From Ruminococcus sp. (lineage in GTDB: Bacteria; Bacillota; Clostridia; Oscillospirales; Ruminococcaceae), in assembly GCA_021200415.1 (NCBI GenBank), contig JAJQGO010000041.1, forward strand, positions 1-64,000: a stretch of DNA of 64,000 nucleotides, in the 5' to 3' direction. Under the pieces are notes generated by a model. It made no database searches, was not told the origin of the DNA, and worked only from the letters and a program-made list of their open reading frames with translations. Made by a program: the position numbers and the translations under genes. Positions 10,327 through 18,803 of this stretch are shown piece after piece (position 1 is the stretch's first letter; every line of letters begins with the position of its first letter).

Positions 10327-11421
10327 ATGAAACTTGGTATGGTTGGTCTGCCGAATGTCGGCAAAAGCACTCTTTTTAACGCACTCACTAACGCAGGGGC
10401 GGAATCCGCAAATTATCCGTTCTGCACAATTGAAAAAAATGTCGGAATTGTTTCCGTCCCCGATGAACGCCTTGACGCTCTCGCAAAAATGTACGAGCCG
10501 GACAAATTCACGCCGGCTACGCTGGAATTCGTGGATATAGCGGGTCTGGTTAAGGGAGCTTCAAAGGGCGAGGGTCTTGGAAATAAGTTCCTTGCCGATA
10601 TAAGGGAGGTTGACGCTATCGTCCATGTGGTGCGCTGCTTCGAGGACGCGAATATTATCCACGTTGACGGAAGCATTAACCCTGTGCGTGATATTGAAAC
10701 CATCAATCTTGAGCTGATTTTCTCCGATATTGAAATGGTTGACAGACGAATCGACAGAGCTAAAAAGGCGGCAAAGGGCGATAAGAAATATCTCGCTGAG
10801 GTTGACTTCCTTGAACGCCTGAAGGCTCATCTCGAAAACGGAAAATCCGCACGAGGCTTCGATTTCACCGACGATGAAAGAGAAATGCTCAAATCAACTC
10901 CTCTGCTTTCGGCAAAGCCTGTCATATACGCCGCAAATCTGAGCGAGGAGGATTTCACAAATAATATCGATACAAACGAAAATTATAAAAAGGTCTGTGA
11001 AATCGCGGCTGAGGAAAACTCCGCCGTTCTCCCGATATGCGCACAGATAGAATCCGAAATATCCGACATGAGCGACGAGGATAAGGAAATGTTCCTTGCC
11101 GATCTGGGACTTGAGGTATCGGGTCTTAACAGAATTATCAGGGAGGGCTACTCGCTGCTCGGTCTTATTTCATACCTGACCGCAGGCAAGCCGGAGGTTC
11201 GCGCATGGACAATCAAAAAGGGAACTAAAGCTCCGCAGGCTGCCGGAAAAATTCATACCGACTTTGAAAAAGGATTTATCCGCGCAGAGGTTATTTCCTT
11301 TGACGACCTCATGGAATGCGGCTCTATGGCTGCCGCAAAGGAAAAGGGACTTGTTCGCCTTGAGGGCAAGGATTACGTTATGCAGGACGGAGATATTGTA
11401 CTGTTCAGATTCAACGTATAA
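10327..11421 (+). CDS. ychF: Redox-regulated ATPase/GTPase YchF (OBG family)
   Basis: MKLGMVGLPNVGKSTLFNALT, NYPFCTIEKNVG, VDIAGLVKGASKGEGLGNKFL; C-terminal TGS region. Confidence 0.97.
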   Translation: MKLGMVGLPNVGKSTLFNALTNAGAESANYPFCTIEKNVGIVSVPDERLDALAKMYEPDKFTPATLEFVDIAGLVKGASKGEGLGNKFLADIREVDAIVHVVRCFEDANIIHVDGSINPVRDIETINLELIFSDIEMVDRRIDRAKKAAKGDKKYLAEVDFLERLKAHLENGKSARGFDFTDDEREMLKSTPLLSAKPVIYAANLSEEDFTNNIDTNENYKKVCEIAAEENSAVLPICAQIESEISDMSDEDKEMFLADLGLEVSGLNRIIREGYSLLGLISYLTAGKPEVRAWTIKKGTKAPQAAGKIHTDFEKGFIRAEVISFDDLMECGSMAAAKEKGLVRLEGKDYVMQDGDIVLFRFNV

Positions 11422-11487
11422 AGGCGGCAGAGCAATGCCGCTGTGAAATTCAGGGTAATACCGCATCAGAAACGGAGGCATGGGAAC

Positions 11488-12792
11488 ATGAAAAAAAATC
11501 TTGCGGAAATTTCCGTATGCTGCTGCCTGTTTATGCTCTCAGCCTGCGGAGGCAAATCCGAAGCATCTTATACTCAGCCTGACGGTTCTCTCGATGAATG
11601 CACGCTCCGCTTCTCGTGGTGGGGCGGCGACGACAGACATGAGGCTACTCTCGAAGCAATCGAGCTTTGGAACGAGCTTCACCCTGAAATTACTATCGTG
11701 GCGGAATACGGCGGCTGGGACGGCTGGACTGAAAAGGTAAGCGCGCAGATAAGCGGAAATACAGCTCCCGATGTCATGCAGATAAATTACGACTGGCTTA
11801 TTAACTTCTCAAAGGACGGTCTGGGCTTTTACGACCTCTACACACTTGATAATCTCGACCTTTCAGGCTATGATGAGGAAACGCTCCTGTTCGGGGAGGT
11901 CAAGGGACATCTCAACGCCGTTACCGTATCCATGAGCGGAAGAGGATTGTTCTATAATTCCGAGGTATACGACAGCATAGGCGCGTCATACCCCGAAACG
12001 TGGGATGATCTCCTTGCCCTTGGCGCGACCTTTGAAAGCTATGGTCTTTATCCTCTCGACCTCGATATTCAAACGGGAGGTACGGCATGGTATCTTGCTG
12101 TGGTTTACGTTCAGCAGACTACAGGCAGAGAGTTTATCTCAATGGACGGCGATCTCGGGTTCACCGTGGAGGATATAAAAGCAGCTCTCGATTTTTATAA
12201 ATCCCTTGAAGATAACCACGTTATACGTACCGTTCAGACACGCACCGATGAGGACGGAAACGCGGCTCTTTATCAGTCGGCTGAATTTATAAGCGGTAAA
12301 ATTGCAGGCGTTCTCGAATGGGGAAGCGCTATCGGCAAGTATGAATCCGTACTCGACGAGGGTGTTCTCGAAAGCGGCCCGCTCCTGACGGACGGCAGCG
12401 GAAATTCCGGCGGCTGGATGATAAAGCCGTCGCTTCTCTACGCTATAAGCGCAGATACGGAATATCCCGACGAAGCCGCGGAGTTCATGGACTTCCTGCT
12501 GAACAATGAGCAGTGCGCTGAAATTCTCGGAACAACACGGGGAATTCCTGCCTCGTCGTACGCCTTCAATCACCTGAGCGAAACAGGTCAGCTGGACGGG
12601 CTTGCGCAGGAAAATTCAATTATGCTGAGCGAGGCTGATACTGTAAACGTCAGCCCATATATGGAGCTTACACGCATGAAGGAATTCTACAACACGGCAA
12701 TTGAGAAGGTTTCCTACAATGCCGCTGACACAGCCGATGCCGCACAGGAAATGTATGACTCCATAACCGAATATCTGGAGAGTATAAAATGA
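11488..12792 (+). CDS. ABC transporter sugar-binding lipoprotein
   Basis: Lipobox LSAC, extracellular solute-binding family 1 fold motifs (RFSWWGGDDRHEATLEAIELWNELHPEITI); followed by two permeases. Confidence 0.9.
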   Translation: MKKNLAEISVCCCLFMLSACGGKSEASYTQPDGSLDECTLRFSWWGGDDRHEATLEAIELWNELHPEITIVAEYGGWDGWTEKVSAQISGNTAPDVMQINYDWLINFSKDGLGFYDLYTLDNLDLSGYDEETLLFGEVKGHLNAVTVSMSGRGLFYNSEVYDSIGASYPETWDDLLALGATFESYGLYPLDLDIQTGGTAWYLAVVYVQQTTGREFISMDGDLGFTVEDIKAALDFYKSLEDNHVIRTVQTRTDEDGNAALYQSAEFISGKIAGVLEWGSAIGKYESVLDEGVLESGPLLTDGSGNSGGWMIKPSLLYAISADTEYPDEAAEFMDFLLNNEQCAEILGTTRGIPASSYAFNHLSETGQLDGLAQENSIMLSEADTVNVSPYMELTRMKEFYNTAIEKVSYNAADTADAAQEMYDSITEYLESIK

Positions 12793-13679
12793 GCATGAAA
12801 AAGAAAAGAATTTACCATAATCCCGTGGGCGTCAGGAAATCAACGGGACTTCTTCTGATTGCTCCCTTTATTGCAGGATTTCTTCTGTTCACGCTCTATC
12901 CCTTTGTCAGCTCCCTTTTCAGCGGTCTTAAAATTTCGGAGGACGGTCAGCTCGGACTTGACAACTTCATACGCATTTTTCACGACAAAACCGTCATAAG
13001 GGCGGCAGCCGTAACTCTGAAATACGCCGCTGTTCTCGTTCCGCTGAAGCTCATATTCTCCCTGCTTACGGCAATGCTCCTGAACATGGAAATAAAGGGA
13101 ATCGGCGTTTTCCGGACTATCTTCTACATACCGTCCATACTCGGTGCAAACCTGTCGGTTGTGATTATGTGGCAGTATCTTTTCACCTCGGACGGACTTG
13201 TAAATCAGCTGCTGGAGCTTATAAATCTTTCGCCTGTCAGCTGGTACGGGCAGCCCGATTCGGCGCTTGCAATCGTGGTTCTGCTGAGGCTCTGGGAATT
13301 CGGCTCAACTATGGTGATTTTCCTTGCGGCGCTGAGGGATATACCCAAGGATTACTATGATGCCGCTTCAATTGACGGCTGCGGACGTGTACGCGCCTTT
13401 TTCAGAATCACCCTTCCGCTGCTGAAAAATGTCATATTCATCAACCTCGTTTTGCAGACAATCTCCGCATTTCAGGAATTCAGCGCGCCCTATATGATTA
13501 CAGGCGGAAATCCCATGAAAAGCACCTACACTATCGGTATGCTCATATACGACGAAATGTTCAGCTACATGAACCCGAATTACGCAAACGCTGTTTCATG
13601 GCTGCTGTTTATTGCAATCGGGCTGATAATTTTTATCATGTATAAGCTTACGTCAAAATTCAGGGAGGCAAATCAATGA
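12789..13679 (+). CDS. ABC sugar transporter permease (MalF/UgpA type)
   Basis: Multi-TM protein with EAA-like loop YDAASIDGCGRVRAFFRITLPLL; ATGA overlap with upstream gene. Confidence 0.92.
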   Translation: MSMKKKRIYHNPVGVRKSTGLLLIAPFIAGFLLFTLYPFVSSLFSGLKISEDGQLGLDNFIRIFHDKTVIRAAAVTLKYAAVLVPLKLIFSLLTAMLLNMEIKGIGVFRTIFYIPSILGANLSVVIMWQYLFTSDGLVNQLLELINLSPVSWYGQPDSALAIVVLLRLWEFGSTMVIFLAALRDIPKDYYDAASIDGCGRVRAFFRITLPLLKNVIFINLVLQTISAFQEFSAPYMITGGNPMKSTYTIGMLIYDEMFSYMNPNYANAVSWLLFIAIGLIIFIMYKLTSKFREANQ

Positions 13680-14512
13680 AAAAGCTCCCTGTTTATCTGC
13701 TGCTTACGGCAATTTCCATAGTCATGCTCTATCCCCTTTTGTGGCTCATCGGAGCTTCATTCAAAACAAACAGTGAGATTTTCAGTTCAGTGTGGTTTAT
13801 GCCTGAGCATATCAGCTTTGACGCCTATATAAAGGGGTGGCAGACCGTAACTCCCCACACAATGGGATATTACTTCCTCAACACGTTCAAAATTGTCATT
13901 CCAAAGACGGTTTTTGCCGTATGCTCATCGGTTGTTGTGGCGTATGGCTTCGCAAGATTTGATTTTCCGCTGAAAAAATTCTTTTTCGCACTGCTGATCG
14001 GAAGTATGCTTATGCCCCAGATTGCTGTTCTCATGCCGTCATACATGATGTGGAGCGACTTTTTTGGATTTAATTTTCTCGACACATATGTTCCTCTTAT
14101 AATGCCGTCACTGTTTGCCTGCGAGGGAATGTTTGTGTTTATTCTTGTTCAGTTTTTTTCAGGCGTACCCAAGGAATTTGACGAGGCTGCCAGAATTGAC
14201 GGCTGCGGAACACTCAGAACTCTCGTTCTTGTGCTTGCGCCCTGCATACGTCCTGCAATCATTTCAATTGCGGTTTTCTCGTTCCTCTGGACAATGAACG
14301 ACTTTCTTTCTCCGCTGATTTATATTCAGTCAGTTGAAAAATACACCCTTTCCCTTGCGCTTCGCCTTTCCGTGGACAGCACAGGTCAGGGCTACGAGCA
14401 GAACAAAATTATCGCCATGTCGGTAATTGGTCTTATACCGTCAATTGCTGTTTTTGCTCTTGCACAGAAAAAATTTATAAACGGAATTACCGCGGGAGGA
14501 TTGTCCGGATGA
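13676..14512 (+). CDS. ABC sugar transporter permease (MalG/UgpE type)
   Basis: EAA-like loop FDEAARIDGCGTLRTLVLVLAPCIRPAI; ATGA overlap with upstream gene. Confidence 0.92.
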   Translation: MKKLPVYLLLTAISIVMLYPLLWLIGASFKTNSEIFSSVWFMPEHISFDAYIKGWQTVTPHTMGYYFLNTFKIVIPKTVFAVCSSVVVAYGFARFDFPLKKFFFALLIGSMLMPQIAVLMPSYMMWSDFFGFNFLDTYVPLIMPSLFACEGMFVFILVQFFSGVPKEFDEAARIDGCGTLRTLVLVLAPCIRPAIISIAVFSFLWTMNDFLSPLIYIQSVEKYTLSLALRLSVDSTGQGYEQNKIIAMSVIGLIPSIAVFALAQKKFINGITAGGLSG

Positions 14513-15726
14513 TAAATCTACAGAAAACCGAAAAAACAGTCAGGCTGTATGTCGAAAAGCTTATTCTGCCCTCCGAGCCGCTCTATCCCCTGTGGAACAA
14601 CGAGAACCGCATCTTCTCCAAGGGCGGCAAATGGAACTATATAGATGCCTGCATGATTAAATCCACAGGTATGCTGTATGAGCTTTACGGCGACGAGCGG
14701 CTGCTCAATTACGCTGTACGCTTCACTGATTCCTATGTTCGGGAGGACGGCACGATTCCCTCAATGAATCCCCTTGACTACAATCTCGACAACATAAACG
14801 GCGCGAAAAATCTCATGTACCTCTTCAAAAAAACAGGCAGAGAAAAATATCGTCGGGCATTTGAGCTGATATACAGCAGTCAGCTTCTCAGTCAGCCGAG
14901 GCTTAGCTGCGGAAGCTTCTTTCACAAGGCAATTTATCCATATCAGATCTGGCTTGACGGAACATACATGGTGCTGCCTTTTCTTGCGGAATATGCGGAC
15001 TTTTCGGGCGATACCCGTATTTATGCGGATATTGAAAATCAAATTGAAAATATAGTCCGCATTATGCGTGATGAAAAGTCGGGGCTGTACAAGCATGGCT
15101 ATGACGAATCCCGAACAATGCACTGGGCGGACAGTCAGACAGGTCTTTCCGGAGAATTCTGGCTGCGCGCTATGGGATGGTTCTGCGCGGCGCTTGCTGA
15201 TTTATGCGGGCTTGCCGAAAACGTGCCGACTCTTTACGCCACCTGCCGCCGCACCTTAGATGAGCTGCTTCATGCCCTTTCCAAATGCATATATACGGAC
15301 AATATGCTGTATCAGCTCCCCTCAAAGCCTGAAATCAGGGGGAATTATCCCGAAACAAGCGGAACTCTCCTCTTTTCCTATGCCGCCCTTAAAGCGTACA
15401 GACTGGGAATATGCGATGAAAAAATAAAAGCCGACGGTGTAAGAACATTGTCGGCTGTGACCGAAAGCTTCATTGAACTAAGGGACAATGAAATTCCGAT
15501 TATGAAAAATATTTGTCTTGTTGCGGGTCTGGGCGGAAAAACAAGGCGCAGCGGAACTGCCGGATACTATTTGGGCGAACCGACTGTTGAAAATGACGCA
15601 AAGGGAATTGCCCCGTATCTTATGGCCTTTACGGAGCTGAAAAGATTATCGCTCAATGAGGGTAACGGCTCGTCCAAGCTTTCTCCCGAAGCTGCCGCCT
15701 ATGAGCAGCAAAAAAATCACGTTTGA
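14509..15726 (+). CDS. GH105-like unsaturated rhamnogalacturonyl hydrolase (GH88/105 clan)
   Basis: WNYIDACMIKSTGMLYELYGD, HKAIYPYQIWLDGTYMVLPFLAEYA, TQTGLSGEFWLRAMGWFCAALAD, ETSGTLLFSYAALKAY motifs; cotranscribed with sugar ABC genes. Confidence 0.88.
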   Translation: MINLQKTEKTVRLYVEKLILPSEPLYPLWNNENRIFSKGGKWNYIDACMIKSTGMLYELYGDERLLNYAVRFTDSYVREDGTIPSMNPLDYNLDNINGAKNLMYLFKKTGREKYRRAFELIYSSQLLSQPRLSCGSFFHKAIYPYQIWLDGTYMVLPFLAEYADFSGDTRIYADIENQIENIVRIMRDEKSGLYKHGYDESRTMHWADSQTGLSGEFWLRAMGWFCAALADLCGLAENVPTLYATCRRTLDELLHALSKCIYTDNMLYQLPSKPEIRGNYPETSGTLLFSYAALKAYRLGICDEKIKADGVRTLSAVTESFIELRDNEIPIMKNICLVAGLGGKTRRSGTAGYYLGEPTVENDAKGIAPYLMAFTELKRLSLNEGNGSSKLSPEAAAYEQQKNHV

Positions 15727-16320
15727 AACGGCATACGTCACCGTAAACGGAATTGCCGTAATCAGGGCGGCTTTGTAAAGTCCTAAGTCAAAGCCCTCGT
15801 TGTACCAGAGAACCGTCCATATATCCATAACCCATGAATAAAAGACTCCTGTCAGCGCACCGAAAGCAAGCAGCAGGAGTCTGCTTTTTTTCAGCTGATT
15901 TGCGAAAACACCTGCCATAAGCCCTATCATTCCCCATGCAAGCATCTGAAAGGGCGTCCATACGCCATGACCGAAATACATATTCGAGATAAGCGCCGTC
16001 AGCGCCCCTGTCAGGAATCCCCCTTCAGCCGTCAGGTACATTCCGCTGAGTATGACTATTGCGGTAATCGGCTTGAACGCAGGCAGCGGTGCGAAAATAA
16101 ATCTCCCAACTATGGAAAGGGCAGTCATAACCGCCACAAGGACAGCGTATCGTGAGGTCAGCTCACGCCGCTCAAAGGCAAATGCAAATCCTACGCAGGC
16201 GGCTGCGGCAACAAGCAGTGAAATTATGGTGTAGTGGCTTTCCCTGAACATATATGCTCCCGCCAGAACAAGAAGAACTGCCGCAGTCGGAGCGGCGGCT
16301 CTTTTAAGCGTTGCTTTCAT
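15646..16320 (-). CDS. ECF transporter S component, CbrT-like (predicted cobalamin)
   Basis: About 6 TM segments; RFIFAPLPAFKPITAIVILSGMYLTAEGGFLTGALTALISNMYFGHGVWTPFQMLAWGMIGLMAG resembles CbrT-type S components; next to EcfA and EcfT genes. Confidence 0.8.
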   Translation of the reverse strand: MKATLKRAAAPTAAVLLVLAGAYMFRESHYTIISLLVAAAACVGFAFAFERRELTSRYAVLVAVMTALSIVGRFIFAPLPAFKPITAIVILSGMYLTAEGGFLTGALTALISNMYFGHGVWTPFQMLAWGMIGLMAGVFANQLKKSRLLLLAFGALTGVFYSWVMDIWTVLWYNEGFDLGLYKAALITAIPFTVTYAVSNVIFLLLIGGSFGRKLGRAVTLIER

Positions 16321-17950
16321 GGAACTCCTCCTTCAAGCCATTTCTGTAGCAGATTTCCAAAAGCTGCTCCGCCGTGCAGATGCCGCTGTAGATTCCCCGT
16401 GAAGCCTTAACCGCACCTGTCGTATAGAACATACTGCCGCAAAACAGCTCCTCGGGACTGCCGCAGGCGGAAATAACGCCATCAAAGAAAATTCCGCACC
16501 TGTCGGAAATCATTGCGGCAAGCTCCGTGTCGTGAGTTACGGTGAAAACGGTGATTTTTCTGCTCAGGAGGGATTTTATAACATCTGCGATTACATTGCG
16601 CCAGCTCCCGTCAAGTCCCTTTGTAGGCTCGTCCAGAAGGATAATTCTCGGATTCGTCATAAGCAGCTTTTTTATGCCGAGAAGCTGCTGCTGACCGCCG
16701 CTCAGGTCATATGGGTGCATATCGTAAAGGGGCTTGAAATCGTAAATCTCGCTGTCCTCGGCAAAGCCAAGCTCCTCCCCTACGCTGTCCCGAAGAAAGC
16801 TGCTCTGAACGTCCTGCGGAAGATAAGCAAGCAGACCGTTGTACAGCTCCGTGTCGCTGTATTTTTTTATAGGTCTTCCCTCGATCTCAATTTTCCCCCT
16901 GTAGGGCTTTTCGATTCCCGCTGTCAGGGAAAGAAGAGTGCTTTTGCCGCTGCCGTTGCTGCCGAGAAGCGTAAACGCCTCGCCGCTTTTCACCTCAATT
17001 GAAGCTCCGCATACAACATCGGGCTTGGCACGATCGTAGGTGAAATATACATTTTTCAGCCGTATTGCCGTTTCGCCGAAGGATTTTTCCTGCTTCGGCT
17101 CAAGGGCGGCAGCGCTTCTCCCGAAACTGCCCTCAAGCATATTCCTGCTCTCGCCGAGAGTCAGCGGCGGACGTTTTTCCGCAAGCTCGTCAAAGGCGCT
17201 CCAAATGCGCAGTCCCATCGGAAGAGACGGACTTATATCCGCGCAGGACGCAAGGATTTCCGCCGCATTTTCAGGTGTATCGAAAACAGAAGTCCTCCCC
17301 TTTTCCAGCAGCAGAACCTTATCCGCCAAGGGCAGAAGCTCATCGAAACGATGCTCCGCAATTATGACAGTCACCGCAAGCTCCCGTGTTATGCGGTAAA
17401 GCGTCCTGATGAAGCTGCCTGCGGCTATCGGGTCAAGCTGAGCTGTAGGCTCGTCAAGAATTATAAGGCGCGGTCCCACCGCCATAACGGACGCAAGATT
17501 CAGAAGCTGCCTCTGACCTCCCGAAAGCAGAGCTGTTTTTTGGTCAAGAAGCTGCTCCAGTCCGAAATACGCGGCCGCTTCGGCGACCTGACGGCAAATG
17601 GTATTCTGCGGAAGTCCAAGACTTTCCCCGCCAAAGGCAAGCTCCCCGCGAACGCTGTCGGTAACGGTCTGATTTTCAGGACGCTGCATGACATAGCCTA
17701 TCTGCGCTGCCGAAACCGATTCCGGTACATTTTCCAGCAGCTCGCCGCAGAAGCTTATACTGCCGCTTTTTTCACCGTAGGGCGCAAGCTCCGGCTTCAG
17801 GCTCTTCAGAAGCGTCGTCTTTCCGCACGCCGTAGCTCCGCAGACAAGCACCAGTTCCCCCTCCGAAGCCTCAAATGAAACGCTGCGGAGAGTTTCATCG
17901 CTGCTGTTTTTATATCTGAACGAAAAATTATCTGCCTCAATTATTTTCAT
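16304..17950 (-). CDS. ECF transporter ATPase, fused double ABC domain (EcfA-EcfA')
   Basis: Two Walker A (GATACGKTTL, GSNGSGKST), two signature motifs (LSGGQRQLL, LSGGQQQLL), two Walker B (LIILDEPTAQLD, IILLDEPTKGLD); ATG 17950 has an AGGAG RBS. Confidence 0.93.
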   Translation of the reverse strand: MKIIEADNFSFRYKNSSDETLRSVSFEASEGELVLVCGATACGKTTLLKSLKPELAPYGEKSGSISFCGELLENVPESVSAAQIGYVMQRPENQTVTDSVRGELAFGGESLGLPQNTICRQVAEAAAYFGLEQLLDQKTALLSGGQRQLLNLASVMAVGPRLIILDEPTAQLDPIAAGSFIRTLYRITRELAVTVIIAEHRFDELLPLADKVLLLEKGRTSVFDTPENAAEILASCADISPSLPMGLRIWSAFDELAEKRPPLTLGESRNMLEGSFGRSAAALEPKQEKSFGETAIRLKNVYFTYDRAKPDVVCGASIEVKSGEAFTLLGSNGSGKSTLLSLTAGIEKPYRGKIEIEGRPIKKYSDTELYNGLLAYLPQDVQSSFLRDSVGEELGFAEDSEIYDFKPLYDMHPYDLSGGQQQLLGIKKLLMTNPRIILLDEPTKGLDGSWRNVIADVIKSLLSRKITVFTVTHDTELAAMISDRCGIFFDGVISACGSPEELFCGSMFYTTGAVKASRGIYSGICTAEQLLEICYRNGLKEEFHESNA

Positions 17951-18803
17951 TTCGTCTGCCTCTCCTGCTTTCAATTATCAAGGTAAAAATTATCGGGAAG
18001 AGAAATGCCGCCGCAGCCGCAGCCGAAGCCGCAATTAAAGCTGCCGTTCCCGATGCGGGGCGATTCAGGGACGGATAGAACTGCAAATTGAATCTGCCGC
18101 TTAAAAGAACCGCGGCGGCGCATGAAGCTCCGCTGAGCGCAATAAGGACAAAATCCTCCGCCGACCAGACAAACCGTGAATAAGCAGTTCTGCCTCTCAA
18201 TTCAAATCCGCGCGCCTTCATTGAATCGGCAGTCATAACAGCGCTTTCTATCGACCATGTCACAAGAGCTGAAAATACGCTCAGCGCTCTCCTTAGCCTG
18301 TCGTAGGCTGAATCGCCGAATTTGCCGGATGTGCGGCTGTAGGAGCTGATTTTCCTCCCCTGAGCTATCATATCGGGAATGAACCGCACTGTCATTGTCA
18401 GCACGGCGGAAATTTTCGGCGAAAGCTTTCCCGTCAGACAGAAAATTCTGTCGCTTGTCATGATGATAGAAAAGCTTCTGCACCAGATAACAGCCGTCAC
18501 AAGCCGCATTGCGCTGCATATTCCGTATAGGGTGGCTTCAAGGGTTACAGCCTTCCCATTGATGAAAAGCAGCGGTGTGCTGCCCCTGTGAACAAAAATC
18601 GGATTGAGCAGCGACATTGCAGCGAAGATTACAAAATATCCCGCAAGCTCCCGAGCTATGCCCGACCTGCTGCGGTTCAGAAGCAGCATCATAACTGCCC
18701 CGATGAGTGAAACGGCTGTATAGACAGGGTTGTTGGCTATCATTGACGGAATAGTCATTGCGGCAAAGAAAACGAGTATTGCCGCAGGATGAAAGCTCCT
18801 CAT
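17937..18803 (-). CDS. ecfT: Energy-coupling factor transporter transmembrane protein EcfT
   Basis: Polytopic protein with RRALSVFSALVTWSIESAVMTADSMKARGF coupling-helix motif; between the ABC and surface protein genes. Confidence 0.88.
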   Translation of the reverse strand: MRSFHPAAILVFFAAMTIPSMIANNPVYTAVSLIGAVMMLLLNRSRSGIARELAGYFVIFAAMSLLNPIFVHRGSTPLLFINGKAVTLEATLYGICSAMRLVTAVIWCRSFSIIMTSDRIFCLTGKLSPKISAVLTMTVRFIPDMIAQGRKISSYSRTSGKFGDSAYDRLRRALSVFSALVTWSIESAVMTADSMKARGFELRGRTAYSRFVWSAEDFVLIALSGASCAAAVLLSGRFNLQFYPSLNRPASGTAALIAASAAAAAAFLFPIIFTLIIESRRGRRNENN

